This document shows positions 1 to 12,193 of a stretch of DNA of 64,000 nt, piece after piece. Where the stretch lies: the NCBI GenBank assembly GCA_035048815.1, contig JAUCBN010000017.1, positions 1,112,936 through 1,176,935 of the forward strand, in the 5' to 3' direction. Each line of letters starts with the position of its first letter. The stretch's first letter is position 1. The notes under the pieces are model-generated. The model saw only the letters and a list, made by a program, of their open reading frames with translations. It ran no database searches and was not told the DNA's origin. This stretch comes from Abelmoschus esculentus (taxonomy: Eukaryota > Streptophyta > Magnoliopsida > Malvales > Malvaceae). The translations under genes were made by a program, and so were the position numbers.

Positions 1-1
1 T

Positions 2-1460
2 CCTCAACCGAAGACTACCCCTGACTCTAAATTGCAGAAAAAGCAGGTTAATGGTCAAGTTGTTGAAATGGATACTGGTCGACCAAAAAGAAGTGTCCGC
101 AGGATTCCTCCTTCAAATATGGATGTTACGTCTGTTCAAGCAACCTCTGAATTTGACAAGCCCAAACGTAACCTGAGGAAAGTTTCCAGCCATCCAGCCG
201 AGCCAGTGCAGGCAAACCCGCAAAATGAGCTTGAGAAGGTTAAACGCAGCTTGAGAAAGGTCCATAATCCTGTAGTAGAAAATTCACAGTCAGAGTTTGA
301 ATTTGAAAAGCCAGAACAAAGTTTGGAAAAGGTCTCGAGCTCCACAGGCCTCGATATTGTGGAACAGGGCCTGAATAGTTCAGCTGAAAAGACAAACAAG
401 GAGACGGCCATTGCAGCAAACAATTCAACTGACAAAATGAAGAAAGAGACGGTCATGACAATCAATAGCTCAGCTGAGAAGATAAAGAAAGAGACAGGTG
501 TTAATAGTTCGTCTGAGAAGAAGAAGAAAGAGTTGGCCATGGCAGTAAATAGCTCATCTGAGAAGTTGAAGAAAGATATGACCTTGACTGCAAATAGTTC
601 AGCTGAGAGGATGAACAAAGAGATGTCTGCGACAGTTTATACCTCCTCTGAGAACAAAAAGAAACAGACGAGAACTTCAAAATCAAGGGACTTTGAAATT
701 GCGTCAGCATTAAGGATGGATGAGACAGCAGATTTATCGCATGCTGATCCTGCTGCTATTGACCCGAAGCCTTTGACGGATACAACTGCTAATGATGAGA
801 ATACTCCCATAACGAATGTCGAGTTGAAGGGGAAGGATGAAGCCACTAAAAATGAGCAACAGAAGTCTGGCAGGAAAACTTCTAATCCTTCAAAACAAGA
901 TCGGACAGAGAATGGGACTCAGAGCAGTCCTATACTGCCAAGCTACATGGCAGCTACTGAATCAGCCAAGGCTAAGCTGAGACTACAAGGCTCTCCTCGC
1001 TCTGCCCCAGATGGAGGTGACAAAAATAACGTCACTCGTCGCCAGTCTTTTCCTTCTTCAGGCAATAGTAAACCAAGCTCACAGTCACCAAGGACACAAA
1101 GACAGGTGCATTCAGAGAAAGTAGGCAAAAGCGACAGATCCACTTTATCATCTAGAGATGGAAACGGTAATGAATTTCTTGGCTAGAACTTGTTATCCGT
1201 TTTACTCGTACTTTGTTTTGTTCATCATCCAGCTTCCATAAAGTGAACTTAATAGACTTTGGTGATATTTTACAGTTATTTCTGTGCCTTTGGTGATATT
1301 TTTAGATCTTCCCATGTCCACGCTAAATAAATCGTGCAGGATTTCAATCGTGCTATTCCATAAACGATCACGATCATGATCTCATACCTCCCATTTTAAT
1401 GAATGACAATTTTGTTTGGATTTTGCAGCGAAAGAACCACAAGTTGAGTGGAGGAGGTGA
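2..1460 (+). CDS. IQ67-domain protein (IQD31/32-like), 3' end, two exons
   Basis: Coding exons are <2..1166 and 1429..1460; the frame is open to the window edge, so the N-terminus and IQ motifs lie upstream. The penultimate exon has basic PKRSVRR/PKRNLRK/VKRSLRK repeats. About seven NSSAEKxKKE-like units follow (nt 375-665). Then comes the IQD C-terminal (DUF4005) signature LPSYMAATESAKAKLR (nt 937-984). Reading on gives a stop at 1184, but that lies in an intron: donor GTAATG at 1167, acceptor TTTTGCAG ending 1428, with a plausible branch point near 1400. Splicing restores phase and gives the ending KEPQVEWRR. Family knowledge: IQDs are calmodulin-binding scaffolds associated with microtubules, membranes or nuclei. 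IQD32 versus IQD31 is not decided here. Confidence 0.88.
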
Positions 1461-1693
1461 TATTGTGAGCTGTTCTTCTAGGAATTATCATTAAAGGTTT
1501 GAAGATTCCTATGGTTTGATGTCAGTTGAATAGAGTATGTTTGAAACTGAAATCGGGTTTATACTCGAATTTGTTTGCCCTGTCGGAGTGCCTCTCATAT
1601 ATATTTGTCTTTGAGCATGTCAAAAAGTACAAGTATTAATTAAATAAAAAAGTCATTATTAAATATACCAATCTTTTTGTATTTTTTAGCACA

Positions 1694-1724
<31 letters not shown>

Positions 1725-1810
1725 TTAGTCTGTTTTGAGAACAAATATTAAAACACTAGCCCAAAATTTATATAAAAAACTCTAAAGAATCAACCCAGGT
1801 TGCTTGTAAT
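1461..1810. other. 3' UTR and AT-rich flank of the IQD gene
   Basis: No coding signal is seen. The 3' UTR probably ends within the first 200 bases. An (AT)n microsatellite occupies about 1693-1720. Confidence 0.6.
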
Positions 1811-1860
1811 TGGCCTAGATGGTAGTCTAAGCAAGGGGTGATAACGAGTCCGAATCTCAG
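1811..1860 (+). repeat. tRNA-derived SINE-like fragment
   Basis: TGGCCTAGATGG (1811-1822) matches a pol III A box at nearly every position. GAGTCCGAATC (1846-1856) resembles a B box about 35 bp downstream. It ends abruptly at the LTR at 1863, so the element interrupts it. Confidence 0.45.
1823..1844. repeat. left flank repeat of the 30.5-kb transposon block
   Basis: TAGTCTAAGCAAGG (1823-1836) recurs in the same orientation at 32343-32356. GGGGTGATAA (1835-1844) recurs inverted at 32333-32342. The pair brackets the whole composite block. Confidence 0.6.
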
Positions 1861-1862
1861 GC

Positions 1863-3746
1863 TGTAGTGGCCCTTTTTCTTAAAAATATTTAAAAACAGT
1901 TTAAAAGTTTCAAAAGTTCAGTGGGATTTGAAAATTTAGTATCCCGAGAAGATGACATCCGAAGAACAGGATGTCGCTTCTAATGGAATACCGTTAAAAT
2001 TTAAAAATTCACGGTAATATTTAAAAATTAGGTATCCCGGAAAATGGCACCCGAAAAACAGGATGTCACTTCTATTGAAATACCATTTTAATTTAAAAAT
2101 CGATTGATTGGTTGGAGTCGCCATCAATCGTTCAAAAAGGTAGATCGAACACCGAGAAAACAAAACCAGAGAAAATTGGGTTCGAGAGTTGGTTACGTTT
2201 GGGGAAGGATTAACACCCAAAATGCCCAAAATTGGTACCTAAAGGTTCGCATCGCCATTTTTAAGAAAATATAAAAATTGAATTAAATTAATTTTTAATT
2301 TAAAACGCATATCCTAATATCCACGACGATTCAAAGGAGATAACACCCGAAGAACGAGATGCTACTCCGAATAGAATACATCGGGATAATATTTTCTAAT
2401 AAAATACGAAACAGAAATATAATAAAACACAAAAAAACACATTTAATAATAATAATAAAACCAAACTAAATAAAAAAATATAATAAAATTTATAATAATA
2501 ATAATAATAATATTAATAATATTAACATAAGTTATAATAATATATATAACATATATAAACATAATATTTATATTATAACAATATAATAATAATAAGGATT
2601 AAATTTGCAAAAACAGAAGTTAGGGGTTAAAAATAAATAAACAGTGGCTAAATTGAATAAAAACATGAAATTATAGGACTAAATAACATAAACAGTGACT
2701 AAAATCGAAGGGTATGCGAACTGAGTGGCTAAATCTTAAACACTCTGAGACTACAGGGACCACGAAAGTAATTTTCCCTTTAAACCGGGTTAGGCACGGG
2801 TCCAGGTCGGGCGAACGAGTCGTTCGCCGGGCATGGATAGTCAAAACGACGTTGTTTTAGGCCCTGTAACCAGGCGCCAAAACGACGTGTTTTGGCTTTG
2901 GTATTTAATGTCAATTTTAATGGGAATTCAACCCATGCTCTTCATTTTTTTCAAAACAAAGGACCAGAGCTTATTATAAAAGCTCTCTGGTTCTCTGAAG
3001 CCAACCGCTGTCGGTATGGAGCGCCGTTACCTGTCGTCGGAAGGAATAAGTTTACCATTTTTCGAAAGGTCTCGACGCGATGAACGCGATGGTGAGGTCG
3101 AATTTTTGAAATATTGTCCGTGGAGGCCTAGATCTAACAAGAGATAAGTTCTAACCCTTAATTTTTTTTACCTTTTTTTCCAGTTTTTTTCTACTCCGAT
3201 CTCTTCCTTCTTTTTCCGATTTATATTTGAATGTTATGGAATTTTTTTGTTGCTATTTTTGCCTCGAATACACACTTTTTGGGCTGAAATCTTACTTTTT
3301 TTTTTAATTTCGTTTCCTCCTGATTACGAGTTTAGATCTGGGTTTTATACCCAGATTAAAATATATAAAAAAGAGTTTTGATTAGATTTTAATCTAATCC
3401 TTTTCTTTTTCCTTGTAGACGCAACAAGACCGAGGTGGTAGAGTAGGTCCGGTGTCAGACGTGGGCGGTGGCTGTTCGAAGGGCCAATGATATGGCGCTT
3501 AACGACCACGCGCGGCCAGCCGAAAAGGGGAGGCGGCCAACAGTTGATTCTCTATTTGTTAGGGTTTAGTTAGATCCTATTAGGGTTTGTTTATGAGTTG
3601 GGTTTAATTGTTGGATTTGATAAGGGTATTGGGCTTGGATATTATAATGGACATTTGATAATGGGTTTATTATAATATTGGATCTGGATTAATAAAAGAA
3701 ATATTTTATATTTGAGTTGATTTGGATTAAAAAAATGGCTATTACA
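1863..3746 (-). repeat. 3' LTR of copy A
   Basis: It is 1884 bp. The sense strand starts TGTAATAGCC and ends CTACA. It is nearly colinear with the inverted LTR at 30155-32331, and its sense 3' end matches 14813-15297 and 15336-16138. An ACGACGTTGTTTT palindrome-like motif lies at about 2847. Confidence 0.88.
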
Positions 3747-3762
3747 GCTGCCCCTCTTTGCT
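3747..3762 (-). other. polypurine tract of copy A
   Basis: Sense AGCAAAGAGGGGCAGC directly abuts the TGTAAT start of the 3' LTR, the expected priming site for plus-strand DNA synthesis. Confidence 0.8.
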
Positions 3763-5821
3763 CATTGCTGTGTAACAGGAATAGAGCAAAGATCGAGGAA
3801 TAACCATTTTGACAGGTATAATTTAGTTTGGGTTTTTCTCTCAGTATGATATAGGTTTTTTTCTTTTTTTGGGGTAAGGTTGGGGTTCTTTTGGGTAAGG
3901 TTTTTGTTAACCACCGCCTCTTATTGGTCTTCACTTGATCTTTCTCTGCTCTAGACCAAAATCCTTCAAAATTGAGACTTTAGGCTTGCAACTTCTTCCT
4001 TGCTTGTTCCTCTATCGGGTGTCTGTATAAGCGGATTCTTCCCCTGTAGAGTCTTAACCGTCTTCAACAAAATCTTTAAGCTGCAAATTCTGAACTTTTC
4101 ATCCTCGTATGTTGATGTCGCAAGTTCTCCCTATATAGAACTTTTCGCGTCTTGAATCGAGAGTCCTTCCTGTAATGAACTTCTCACTATAGGTTCTTCC
4201 TATATAGAATTTTTTGTGTCTTCAATCTCAAGTGTTCTTCCTTTCGTAGAACTTCTTGCTAGAGATTTCTACTCTCATAAAATCTTTCGCATCTTCAAGG
4301 TTCTTCTTATATAGAACTTTTCGCTGGAGATTCTTGTTCTCATAGAATCTCCGTGCTTTGGAGTCTTCAAATTAAGAGTCTTTCCTATATAGAACTTCTT
4401 GCTGGAGATTCTTGCTCTCATAGAATGTTTCGCATCTTCAAGGGTTCTTCCTATATAGAACCTCCTCGGTGTCGATTCTTACTCTCATAGAATCTTTTGT
4501 TTGCTCCAAGGGTTCTTCCTATATAGAACTTCTCGCGGGAGATCTTCTCTCTAATAGAATTTTTGCATTGTTGGAGTCTTCAAATCAAGAGTTCTTTCTA
4601 TATAGAACTTTTCGTTTAATTCTCTTGAATTTTTGAGTTTGCTGGTTCTTCTTGCAATCTTCCTTTTGTAATCATGAGTTCTTCTATGCAAATCTTTTGT
4701 CGATGCTTTGTTTTCTGATGTAAATTTTAGCAGCTTTTGTAGGTTCTTCATTATATTTACATTTCTTCTCTTGAATCCCTTCTAACTCTTGTGTTCCTGT
4801 GAAAAAGAAAACCATAAAATATTTTACAATGCAGGTTAGCATGCGCCTAATCTTAGGGATGCCTACACTATATGCTGCATGAATGATTTTTTGATGTCTT
4901 TTGTAATCCTCGCATTTGATCAGGCGATGGTAACGCTTTCTCATCTTCAATATCCTTCTTTATAGCAGAGTCGTCTAATTTTACGTTAAGAGTTCAAACT
5001 TCAAACATCAACTTGTTCCCGGGTATCTTCTTGAGCTTTCACTTTGGGAGCATCTTCGAGATTTTTTTCTTTCTCTCTTTTTCTTTTTTTTTTTCTTCTT
5101 TTTTTTCATTTTCTTTTATTTTCTTTCTTTTCACTTTCTCATTTTCTTTCTCTTTTTTATTCATTTTTTTCTTTTCTCTTTTTTCTTTTTTTCTTTCTTC
5201 TTTTCCATTTTTATTTTCATTGACAAACTGGTCTTCAAATGGTGTTTTCCTGTTGTTGTCCCATTCTGATGTGCTTTATAGTTTTAGCATTTTAGAATTT
5301 TCGCGTGAGTGCTTTCTGTTGCGTGAGATTCTTCTTATGATTAATTCTTTTTTCCTGCATCACCTGCACCTTATAGGCTAAAACTATAACAAAGTAATGT
5401 CAAGAAATCTTTTGTTTGTTTTAATTCTATGTTAACCTGAAAAATGAATGATAATTCATGGAAAAGACATATGTAATATGAATATATTATATTCAAGATA
5501 TCATGGCAAACATGAGGTTTTTAAAAGATGATAAAAACGATACAAAGTCTTAAATATTTCACTGTATGAATGACATATGGATCCTTGTTGACGATAGATT
5601 CCTTGCCCCTGGTTCGGTCACTGTATCTGAGAGGGTTTGCCCATTGGATGCTAATTCTCAAAATGGATTTGAGTCGCCCTTTACGGGTTTTCAACTCAAT
5701 TCCTTTGTTGGTTTTAAGAAGCCTTTTTCGGGTTTTCCTCTTGAACCTTCTTTTTATTTTCTTTTTTTCTTTTTTTTTTCTCTTTTTTTCTTCATTTTTT
5801 ACTCTTTTTTATTTTTCTTTT
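3763..5821 (-). repeat. 3' untranslated interval of copy A with tandem repeats
   Basis: This lies between the integrase stop and the PPT. About 4100-4640 is a degenerate minisatellite: pairs of TATATAGAACTT and CTCATAGAATC motifs recur roughly every 50-70 bp. Two long pyrimidine tracts on the plus strand (5053-5217 and 5744-5820) are purine-rich in sense. Tat-lineage elements typically carry variable tandem repeats here. The inverted counterpart in copy B is 28878-30154. No coding is supported. Confidence 0.75.
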
Positions 5822-7290
5822 TCAAGCGTAATACTTTTTAACTGAGTTTAAGTTTATTGGGTTACTCAGTTCGTGTCCATCCATTTTTGCTAGGATTAAT
5901 ACTTCTCCGAAAAAGGCCTTTTTAACTACGTAGGGTCCTTCCCAATTTGGCATCCACTTCCCACGGAAGTCTTTCTGTATGGGAAAGATCCTTTTCAGCA
6001 CCAGATCTCCCTCTCGAAATTCTCTGGGCTTGACCTTTCTGTTGTAGGCCTGTATCATTCTTCTCTGATATATCTGACCATGGCAGATGACCTTTAATCT
6101 TTATTCTTCAATGAGGTTGAGCTGATCATATCTAGCTTGCACCCATTCAGCTTCATCCAATTTTACTTCATTCAAGATTCGGAGTGATGGAATCTCCACT
6201 TCTATGGGCAATACTGTTTCTGTATCATACACCAAAGAGTACGGAGTTGCCCCCGTCGATGTACGTATCGACGTTCTATAGGCAAATAAAGCAAACGATA
6301 ACTTCTCATGCCAATCTATGAAAGTTTCCATTGTCTTCGTTATGATCTTCTTGATGTTTTTTTTGCTGCTTCCACTGCCCCATTCATCTTAGGACGATAA
6401 GTGATGGAGTTGTGGTGCGTTATCTTGAATTGCTCACACACTTCTATAATCATTTTATTATTCAGATTGGAAGCATTATCGGTGATGATTCTCTCTAGCA
6501 AACTGTATCAGCAAATGATTTCCTTCTTTATAAACTTGGAAACTGTTGCTTTTGTGATATTGGGGTAAGAGGCTGCCTCTACCTATTTGGTGAAGTAATC
6601 GATTGCCACCAGGATAAAGTGGTGTCTGTTGGATTCTGCTGGATGAATCTGCCCAATGACATCCATTCCCCACATTGCAAAGGGCCATGGTGAATTCATG
6701 GTGTGCAACGGCGACGGGGGAGAATGAATCTTATCAACATATATCTGATACTTATTATACTTCTTGGCATAACTGATACAATTTGCTTCCATAGTCAGCC
6801 AATAATACTCGTATCTCATAATTTTACGAGCTATCACGAAGCCATTGGCATGCGTCCCACATAAACCATCATGCACTTCTTCGAGAATCTCCTTAGCTCG
6901 TTGGGCATCGACACATTTTAACAATACCTGGTCCTTGCCCCTCTTGTACAAGACTTCTCCATCTAAAACGTACCTTGCTGCCAATCTTCTGAGGGTCTTC
7001 TTATCATTCTCGCTTATTCCTTCAAGATAAGTCTGGCACTTGATATACTGCATGATATCGTGGTACCATGGTTTACCATCTACCTCTTCTTTCAAGGTGC
7101 AACAATAAGCTGACACTTCAAAAGCCTGCATTCTAATTGGCCGCATTTTCGCTTTTGTACTGGCTTTAAACATGGCAGCTAAAGTAGCTAGGGCGTCTGC
7201 CATCTGATTGTCTTCTCTCGGAAGATAGGTGAAACTAATCTTTTCAAATCTTTTAATCAATTCTTGGATCAAATCGTAGTATCTGATCAA
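5822..7290 (-). pseudogene. copy A integrase, broken
   Basis: The sense order is an N-terminal zinc-binding region (near 6750-6860), a catalytic core and a C-terminal domain ending in NSVKKYYA (stop 5822). First catalytic Asp: GMDVIG near 6660. Second: ITDNASN near 6480. The Glu region is NGAVEAAKK near 6380. The Cys positions expected in the HHCC finger near 6750 now read KKYNKYQ, so zinc binding is probably lost. Stops and frame shifts separate the blocks near 6590, 6330 and 6060. The family role is inserting element cDNA into the genome; this copy is inactive. Confidence 0.85.
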
Positions 7291-8304
7291 TCTAGGGTCT
7301 CTTGTTTCTCACTCTCCACGGAGTTGATAAATAATTAGGGATGAGTCCTCAAAGACTTGAAGTACTTTAATTTTTCTCTCAATGGCTCCATATAATCCCA
7401 TAACACAAGCTTCATACTCGGCTATATTATTCGTACAAAAGAACTCCAGTCTTTTTGTGAAGGGATAATAAAATTATCTAGAGAGATCAACATCGCACCT
7501 ATTCTATGCCCCAGTGCGTTAGATGCTCCGTCGAAATATAATTTTCATGACTCCTCCTCTAGGATGATTTCTTCCTCTATCGCAATATACATCAGGTCCT
7601 CGTCTAGAAAGTTAAAGTTCAGCGGCTGGTACTTTACTGAAGCTCGGCTTGCTAGAAAATCAACGATAGCACTTCCTTTTACTACTTTCTGACTCACATA
7701 AACAATGTTAAATTCAGATAACAACATTTGACAACAAGCCATCTTCTCAGTCAATGGATCCAATTTGGATATCAACCAGGTTGTATGGTATAACATGTAC
7801 TCCTTGAGTCTTTTGGTAGCCCAGACTAAGGCACAACATAGCTTCTGAATGGGTGGATATCGAGTTTCACAATCCGTGAACTTTTTGGTCAAGTAATTAA
7901 TGGCTCTTTCTTTCCGGACTCATCATGTTGACCTAGCATACACCCCATTGAATTCTCATAAATTGTCAAGTATAAGATCAAGGGTCTGCCCGGTACTGGT
8001 GGCACATCCTTGAACTCTTGCAGTAGGGCAATCAAATCATGTCTAGTCTGGGGCGAGAATATAGTGCCGATTTTTACTTCTCTCTTGTTTTCATCAGTCC
8101 CTAGATTGAGAATCTCCAATTCTTTCTAGTGGGGAATGATCTGTTTTTCTTCGTTTGCCATCAGTCTCACTAATTCACCAGGGACTTCATAATCTGTATC
8201 TTTTTCATCTATTTCTACCGAACACAATGGTTTTGAAAAATCTATCTCAAGATCGGACCCAGAGTCATTCACACAGTCAATTGCAAGATCCCTATATATA
8301 AGAG

Positions 8305-8320
<16 letters not shown>
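7291..8320 (-). pseudogene. copy A pol remnant: RT core deleted, RNase H kept
   Basis: Sense 8119-7889 begins like the pre-RT linker (LIALLQEFKDV) and passes at about 8005 straight into a stretch expected after the RT (RPLILYLT, then GQHDESGKKE). The fingers-palm region with the YxDD catalytic motif is absent. The RNase H/connection region follows (KKFTDCETRYP, about 7890). A second RNase H-like stretch lies at 7545-7290. Frames change at about 7890 and 7545. In intact Tat elements the missing part is about 250 residues. Confidence 0.82.

Positions 8321-8344
<24 letters not shown>
8304..8344. repeat. (AC)n(AT)n microsatellite
   Basis: About eight AC units run into about thirteen AT units inside the pol remnant. 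It breaks the reading frame. Confidence 0.95.
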
Positions 8345-8812
8345 TGATAAAAATGAATGTTATTTGTATGCGAAAAGAATTGAGTAACTTATGTGCATAA
8401 AAATGAAAGTTGGAAAATGTTTGTCATTTAATGTACATAGAAAATATACTTTTCATTACAAAAGTAGATTAACATAGTGACCCTTTTGCAAAAGATCTCT
8501 AATGCTTGTGGGTAAAAGTAGAAGGGTTAGTTCAGGATATTACTCTGTTTTAGTCCTAGTAACTACAGACAGGTCCAATGTACTCTAGCTGTTGAGTGAC
8601 TCTCTCGGCAAACAAGGATGAAGCCCAGCTAAAAACTTATTGGTACCTTCTTCATCAGATACCATGTTGATGAACATTCCTTCCAAAGACTCACCGAACA
8701 TTTCTTCATTGTAGAGCTAATCATTCTCTTGGTTAGCTCCTTGTACACTCTGTTCAGCATTGATAATCCCACCTGATACAAAATAATTCTCAGAAGACGT
8801 CAAAAGTCTCCC
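8345..8812 (-). other. degenerate pol linker of copy A
   Basis: No sustained frame is seen. By position it is the stretch between protease and RT domains. Confidence 0.5.
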
Positions 8813-9784
8813 TTAAGCAAATCCTCCTCTAAGCTTAGCCCTCCTTATTTCTTCCTTTCTTCTAAACTCTTCTCTTCTGATCAAGATATTGGGCTTATAA
8901 CCAAGTCCGTACCGATCTTTCTTGAAAATAACTGCTCTTGGGTGGAGAATTCCCTGTAAATTTTTTCCCAGGCCTCTTTCTGTCTTAGCTCCTCGTTCCA
9001 AGGTCTGACGAACGACCATCTTAGTACTATTGGACAATCTTGGGGTTAGGATCTTACCCCCTTCTGCAACAAAGGTTGTATTCACAAATTCCAATGCTCT
9101 GAATGAGCACTCCACTGCATTCTTATCAGGTGAAATATACAGGGTATCAGCAGTTACAGAGGCGATAATATCTTCTTCTGCATTGATACTGGCCAACTTT
9201 CCTTCAAAAACAAACTTCAACTTCTGGTATAGCTATGAGGGAACTGACCCGGCCGAGTGAATCCACGGCCTTCCAAGTAAACATTTATACGTCAGCTTTA
9301 TGTCCATAACAACGAAATTAACTACATACTCAGTCGACCCAATCAACAAGGGCACCTCAATTCTTCCTACCACATCCCTCTGAGTTCCATCGAAGTCTCT
9401 TACTGAACTGTGACATGGCTTTACATATGAACTATCTACCGGTAATCTATGTAGGGTGGCTAATGGTAGTACATTCAATATTGATCCATTATCCACAAGC
9501 ACGCTAGGCAACACATACCCCTTGTAGTGTATGGTGATGTTTAACGCCTTGGTAGAGCCCATTCCGCCATCAGGGATTTCATCGTCACTGAACGTGATAT
9601 AATTATCTGCAGCAATATGGTCAACAATCCGGTCCAATTTGGACACAGAAATATCCTCTGGTACAAACGTTTCATTTAACACTTTCATTAGTGTTTCGCG
9701 GTGCTTTTTCGAGTTCAACAATAAATCCAACACGGAAAATCCTAGCTTGCTATCGATAAAGCTGTTCCGCGATATTATATTCAC
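8813..9784 (-). pseudogene. copy A aspartic protease region
   Basis: Sense 9784-9233 carries the retropepsin-like fold. The active-site segment is VLVDNGSILNVLP (about 9515-9475), so the catalytic triad reads DNG rather than the usual D[ST]G. The flap-side motif CLLGRPWIH follows near 9270. A stop at 9233 is followed by another frame (9220-8813) continuing the linker. Family role: processing the polyprotein. The Asn is also found in other Tat proteases as far as I recall, so it need not be a lesion. Confidence 0.82.
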
Positions 9785-11841
9785 TGTGTTTCAAAAATTT
9801 CAAGAATTCATGTACTTGTGCCTCAGTTACCAGTTCATTTATTTTCTTAGGCGGATCTTTTCCAAATATTTTTTGAGGCTCAACACTTCCTTCCTTGCCT
9901 ACTTCAGCTTCCGCAGAGTTCGAGGCATCTGGTGGGTAACACCGCCTACTCTTTGTAAAATGCCCCACATCATTGATACCTTCAATTTCTTTAACCTCCT
10001 CTTTCTGCGAGGAGTCTCCTTCAACTTTTACTTCTTCTCCTTGCATCTTGGGTGTGGAAACATTGACAACATAATTCTATGGAACCCTTTGCATGTTTTT
10101 AAATGGAAAAGGAGCGGGAGGCGCGATTATTAACATGGGCGACTTTCCTTTTCTCACGTGGGGGGTGCTGTCCTCCTTCCTTCTCAATGATGCCACTAAT
10201 GATCTTTTAGCACTGTACTTGTTGTCTGAACTATCAGATGCACATACATCCATCAACTTCCTCTCTTCAGTCTTCTCAAAAAATTCAATCTCTTTATTAT
10301 CCATCATTTTTTGAACCAACAATTTGAATTGTTCACAATCCTGAACTTCATGGCCTACTTTCTGGTGGTATTCATAGTAGGGATCACACTCTTCTCTGGT
10401 TACCTCCATTCTCCTTTCTATCATACTCGCCCCGCATAATTGTTGAAAAACCCATTTCAGGGGGGGACTTCACTTCTGTCATGTTTCTTTTAACCCTTCT
10501 GTCACTTTCACTTTCAATTACATTCACGTCATGTCCTCCATAATTCGGTAAACGAATGGAATCTACGCTCGGGTCATCAAATTTCAGAATCCCTGCATTT
10601 ATCAGATTCTGAACAACTTTCTTAAAAGTGATGTAGTTTTCTGTAGAGTGTCCCGGTACACCAGCATGGTAATCACAATGGGCTTTTTCATCATACCAAG
10701 CCGGAAAAGGAGGTTTAAAAGGAGTAATATGGTATGGTCGTACCAGATCTGCTTTGTATAACTGAGCATACAGCTCAGCATAGGGTATCGACAAAGGGGT
10801 AAAAGAAATCTTATCCCTTTCCCTTTTAGGAGCACTCTTATCTCTCTTCTTTGAATTCTATGTGTTTCTAGTGGAAGTCTGCGGTTGAGTGATGGTAAAA
10901 TTTGTAGGGGTATTATAAGCACTCGCGGTATTCACCTCATTATCCTTCCTTCGGTAGTGCTTTCAGGTGTTATCCTTGGCATCGATTCTTCCATTTTTTT
11001 ATCGCTATTTCAATCGATTCACCTATTCTGATGAGATCCTTCCTATTGGGGGTCATGTCAGACATGTGCTTATAATGTTCAATGAAAGCTTTAGAAAGGT
11101 TCTTCCACGACTTAATGTGATCTCGGCTGAGCTGTGTGTACCATCGCATGGCAGATCCAGTCAAACTCTCCTGAAAGCAATAGATCAATAACTTTTCATT
11201 CTTTACGAAGGGTGCCATCTTCCTGCAATACATGGTGATGTGAGATGACGGGCATGTAGTTCTATCATATTTGTCAAAATCTAGCGTCTTAAACTTCGGC
11301 GGGAGTATTAAATTTAACACGAGGCTTAAGTCATTAGCCTCATTTTCTTGTTCTCTTATTCCCAAGGAAGCCTTAATCTACTCTGTGAAGAGACAACTTT
11401 TCTTCACTTTTGCTTTCCACTTCAGTTCTGATCTTTTCCACCAAGTCCAGGTCTGGTATTTCTTCATCTTATAATATATGTATCCAGGTCAACCGAGTGT
11501 TTCGTAGCCGCCCCTTCTGGTTGGCTAACAGATGCCCCCACAATATTAAAGTATACCCTATTTTGAGGCATCGATATATCGGTTTGAACCCTCACGTGAG
11601 ATGTCATAGTAGTCTCTTCTTCTGGCTCCTCAGCAAGATCTTCTGTGGCTTTCCCTTTTCCCAATATTGCAGTTATTTGGGCTAGGATCTTCGTTTGAGC
11701 TTGAGAGATCTGTTGACTGATATTCTGATTGATATTTTGGGTGATACTTTGCTCAGCCTGATCAATGCGAGATTCAAGATTTTTCTGTCCTCGTTCTAAA
11801 TTGGCCACTCTATCCTCCATGATTTTAGTCTTCAAGCGCAT
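9785..11841 (-). pseudogene. copy A gag
   Basis: It starts at 11841 with a heptad-like, Gln-rich coiled coil (residues about 5-65). A Retrotrans_gag domain follows at about 11365-10970 (AMRWYTQL, AFIEHYKHM). Two Cys/His-type segments come next: CDYHAGVPGHSTENY (about 10680) and YYEYHQKVGHEVQDC (about 10370). An acidic linker runs to the protease. Frame breaks lie between 11464 and 11365, near 10970, near 10400 and near 10077. Role in the family: capsid and RNA binding. The absence of this block from copy B is notable. Confidence 0.82.
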
Positions 11842-12193
11842 ATCGTAGCGGTGCGAAATGGTTGCGAGTTGGATTAAAATTCTGTCATGATATGTACACG
11901 ATTAATTAATTCACTTTAATAATGTATACAAGTATCTATCATTTAATGTCATGATGTAATGAATGCAATGGAGGTATTGATTCTTAGGTAACATCAAAAA
12001 GAGTTTCATTAAGATAAAGAGGTTCTGATTACAAAAAGTAGTCATAACACTAATTACAAATAGCAGTTGGCCTCTACGCCTAAGACCTCTATTTGTTGAA
12101 GTAGCCTGTAGACCCAAGACCCCAGTTGCGTCCCTGAACTGACACGTTCCCTAAGTTCGCGAGCTTCTATTGTAAGGTCTTGGATAAAGTGAG
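11842..12193 (-). other. ORF1-gag spacer of copy A
   Basis: Non-coding spacer. Its inverted counterpart in copy B is 18763-19080. Nothing else is recognised. Confidence 0.6.

Noticed and set aside
136..618. 160-codon antisense frame opposite the IQD exon
   Set aside because: Its Phe/Ser/Leu repeats are simply the reverse of the Lys/Glu-rich sense repeat.
4551..4950. Two minus-strand frames that are conserved in copy B (28950-29412)
   Set aside because: Conservation is at DNA level across the whole 3' interval; no domain, and the frames contain the minisatellite.
5013..5381. Phe/Ser-rich membrane-like protein
   Set aside because: Translation of a polypyrimidine tract; no coding signal.
5566..5845. 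Two overlapping 91-codon frames ending in poly-Phe
   Set aside because: Within the Tat 3' interval and a pyrimidine tract; two frames equally open.
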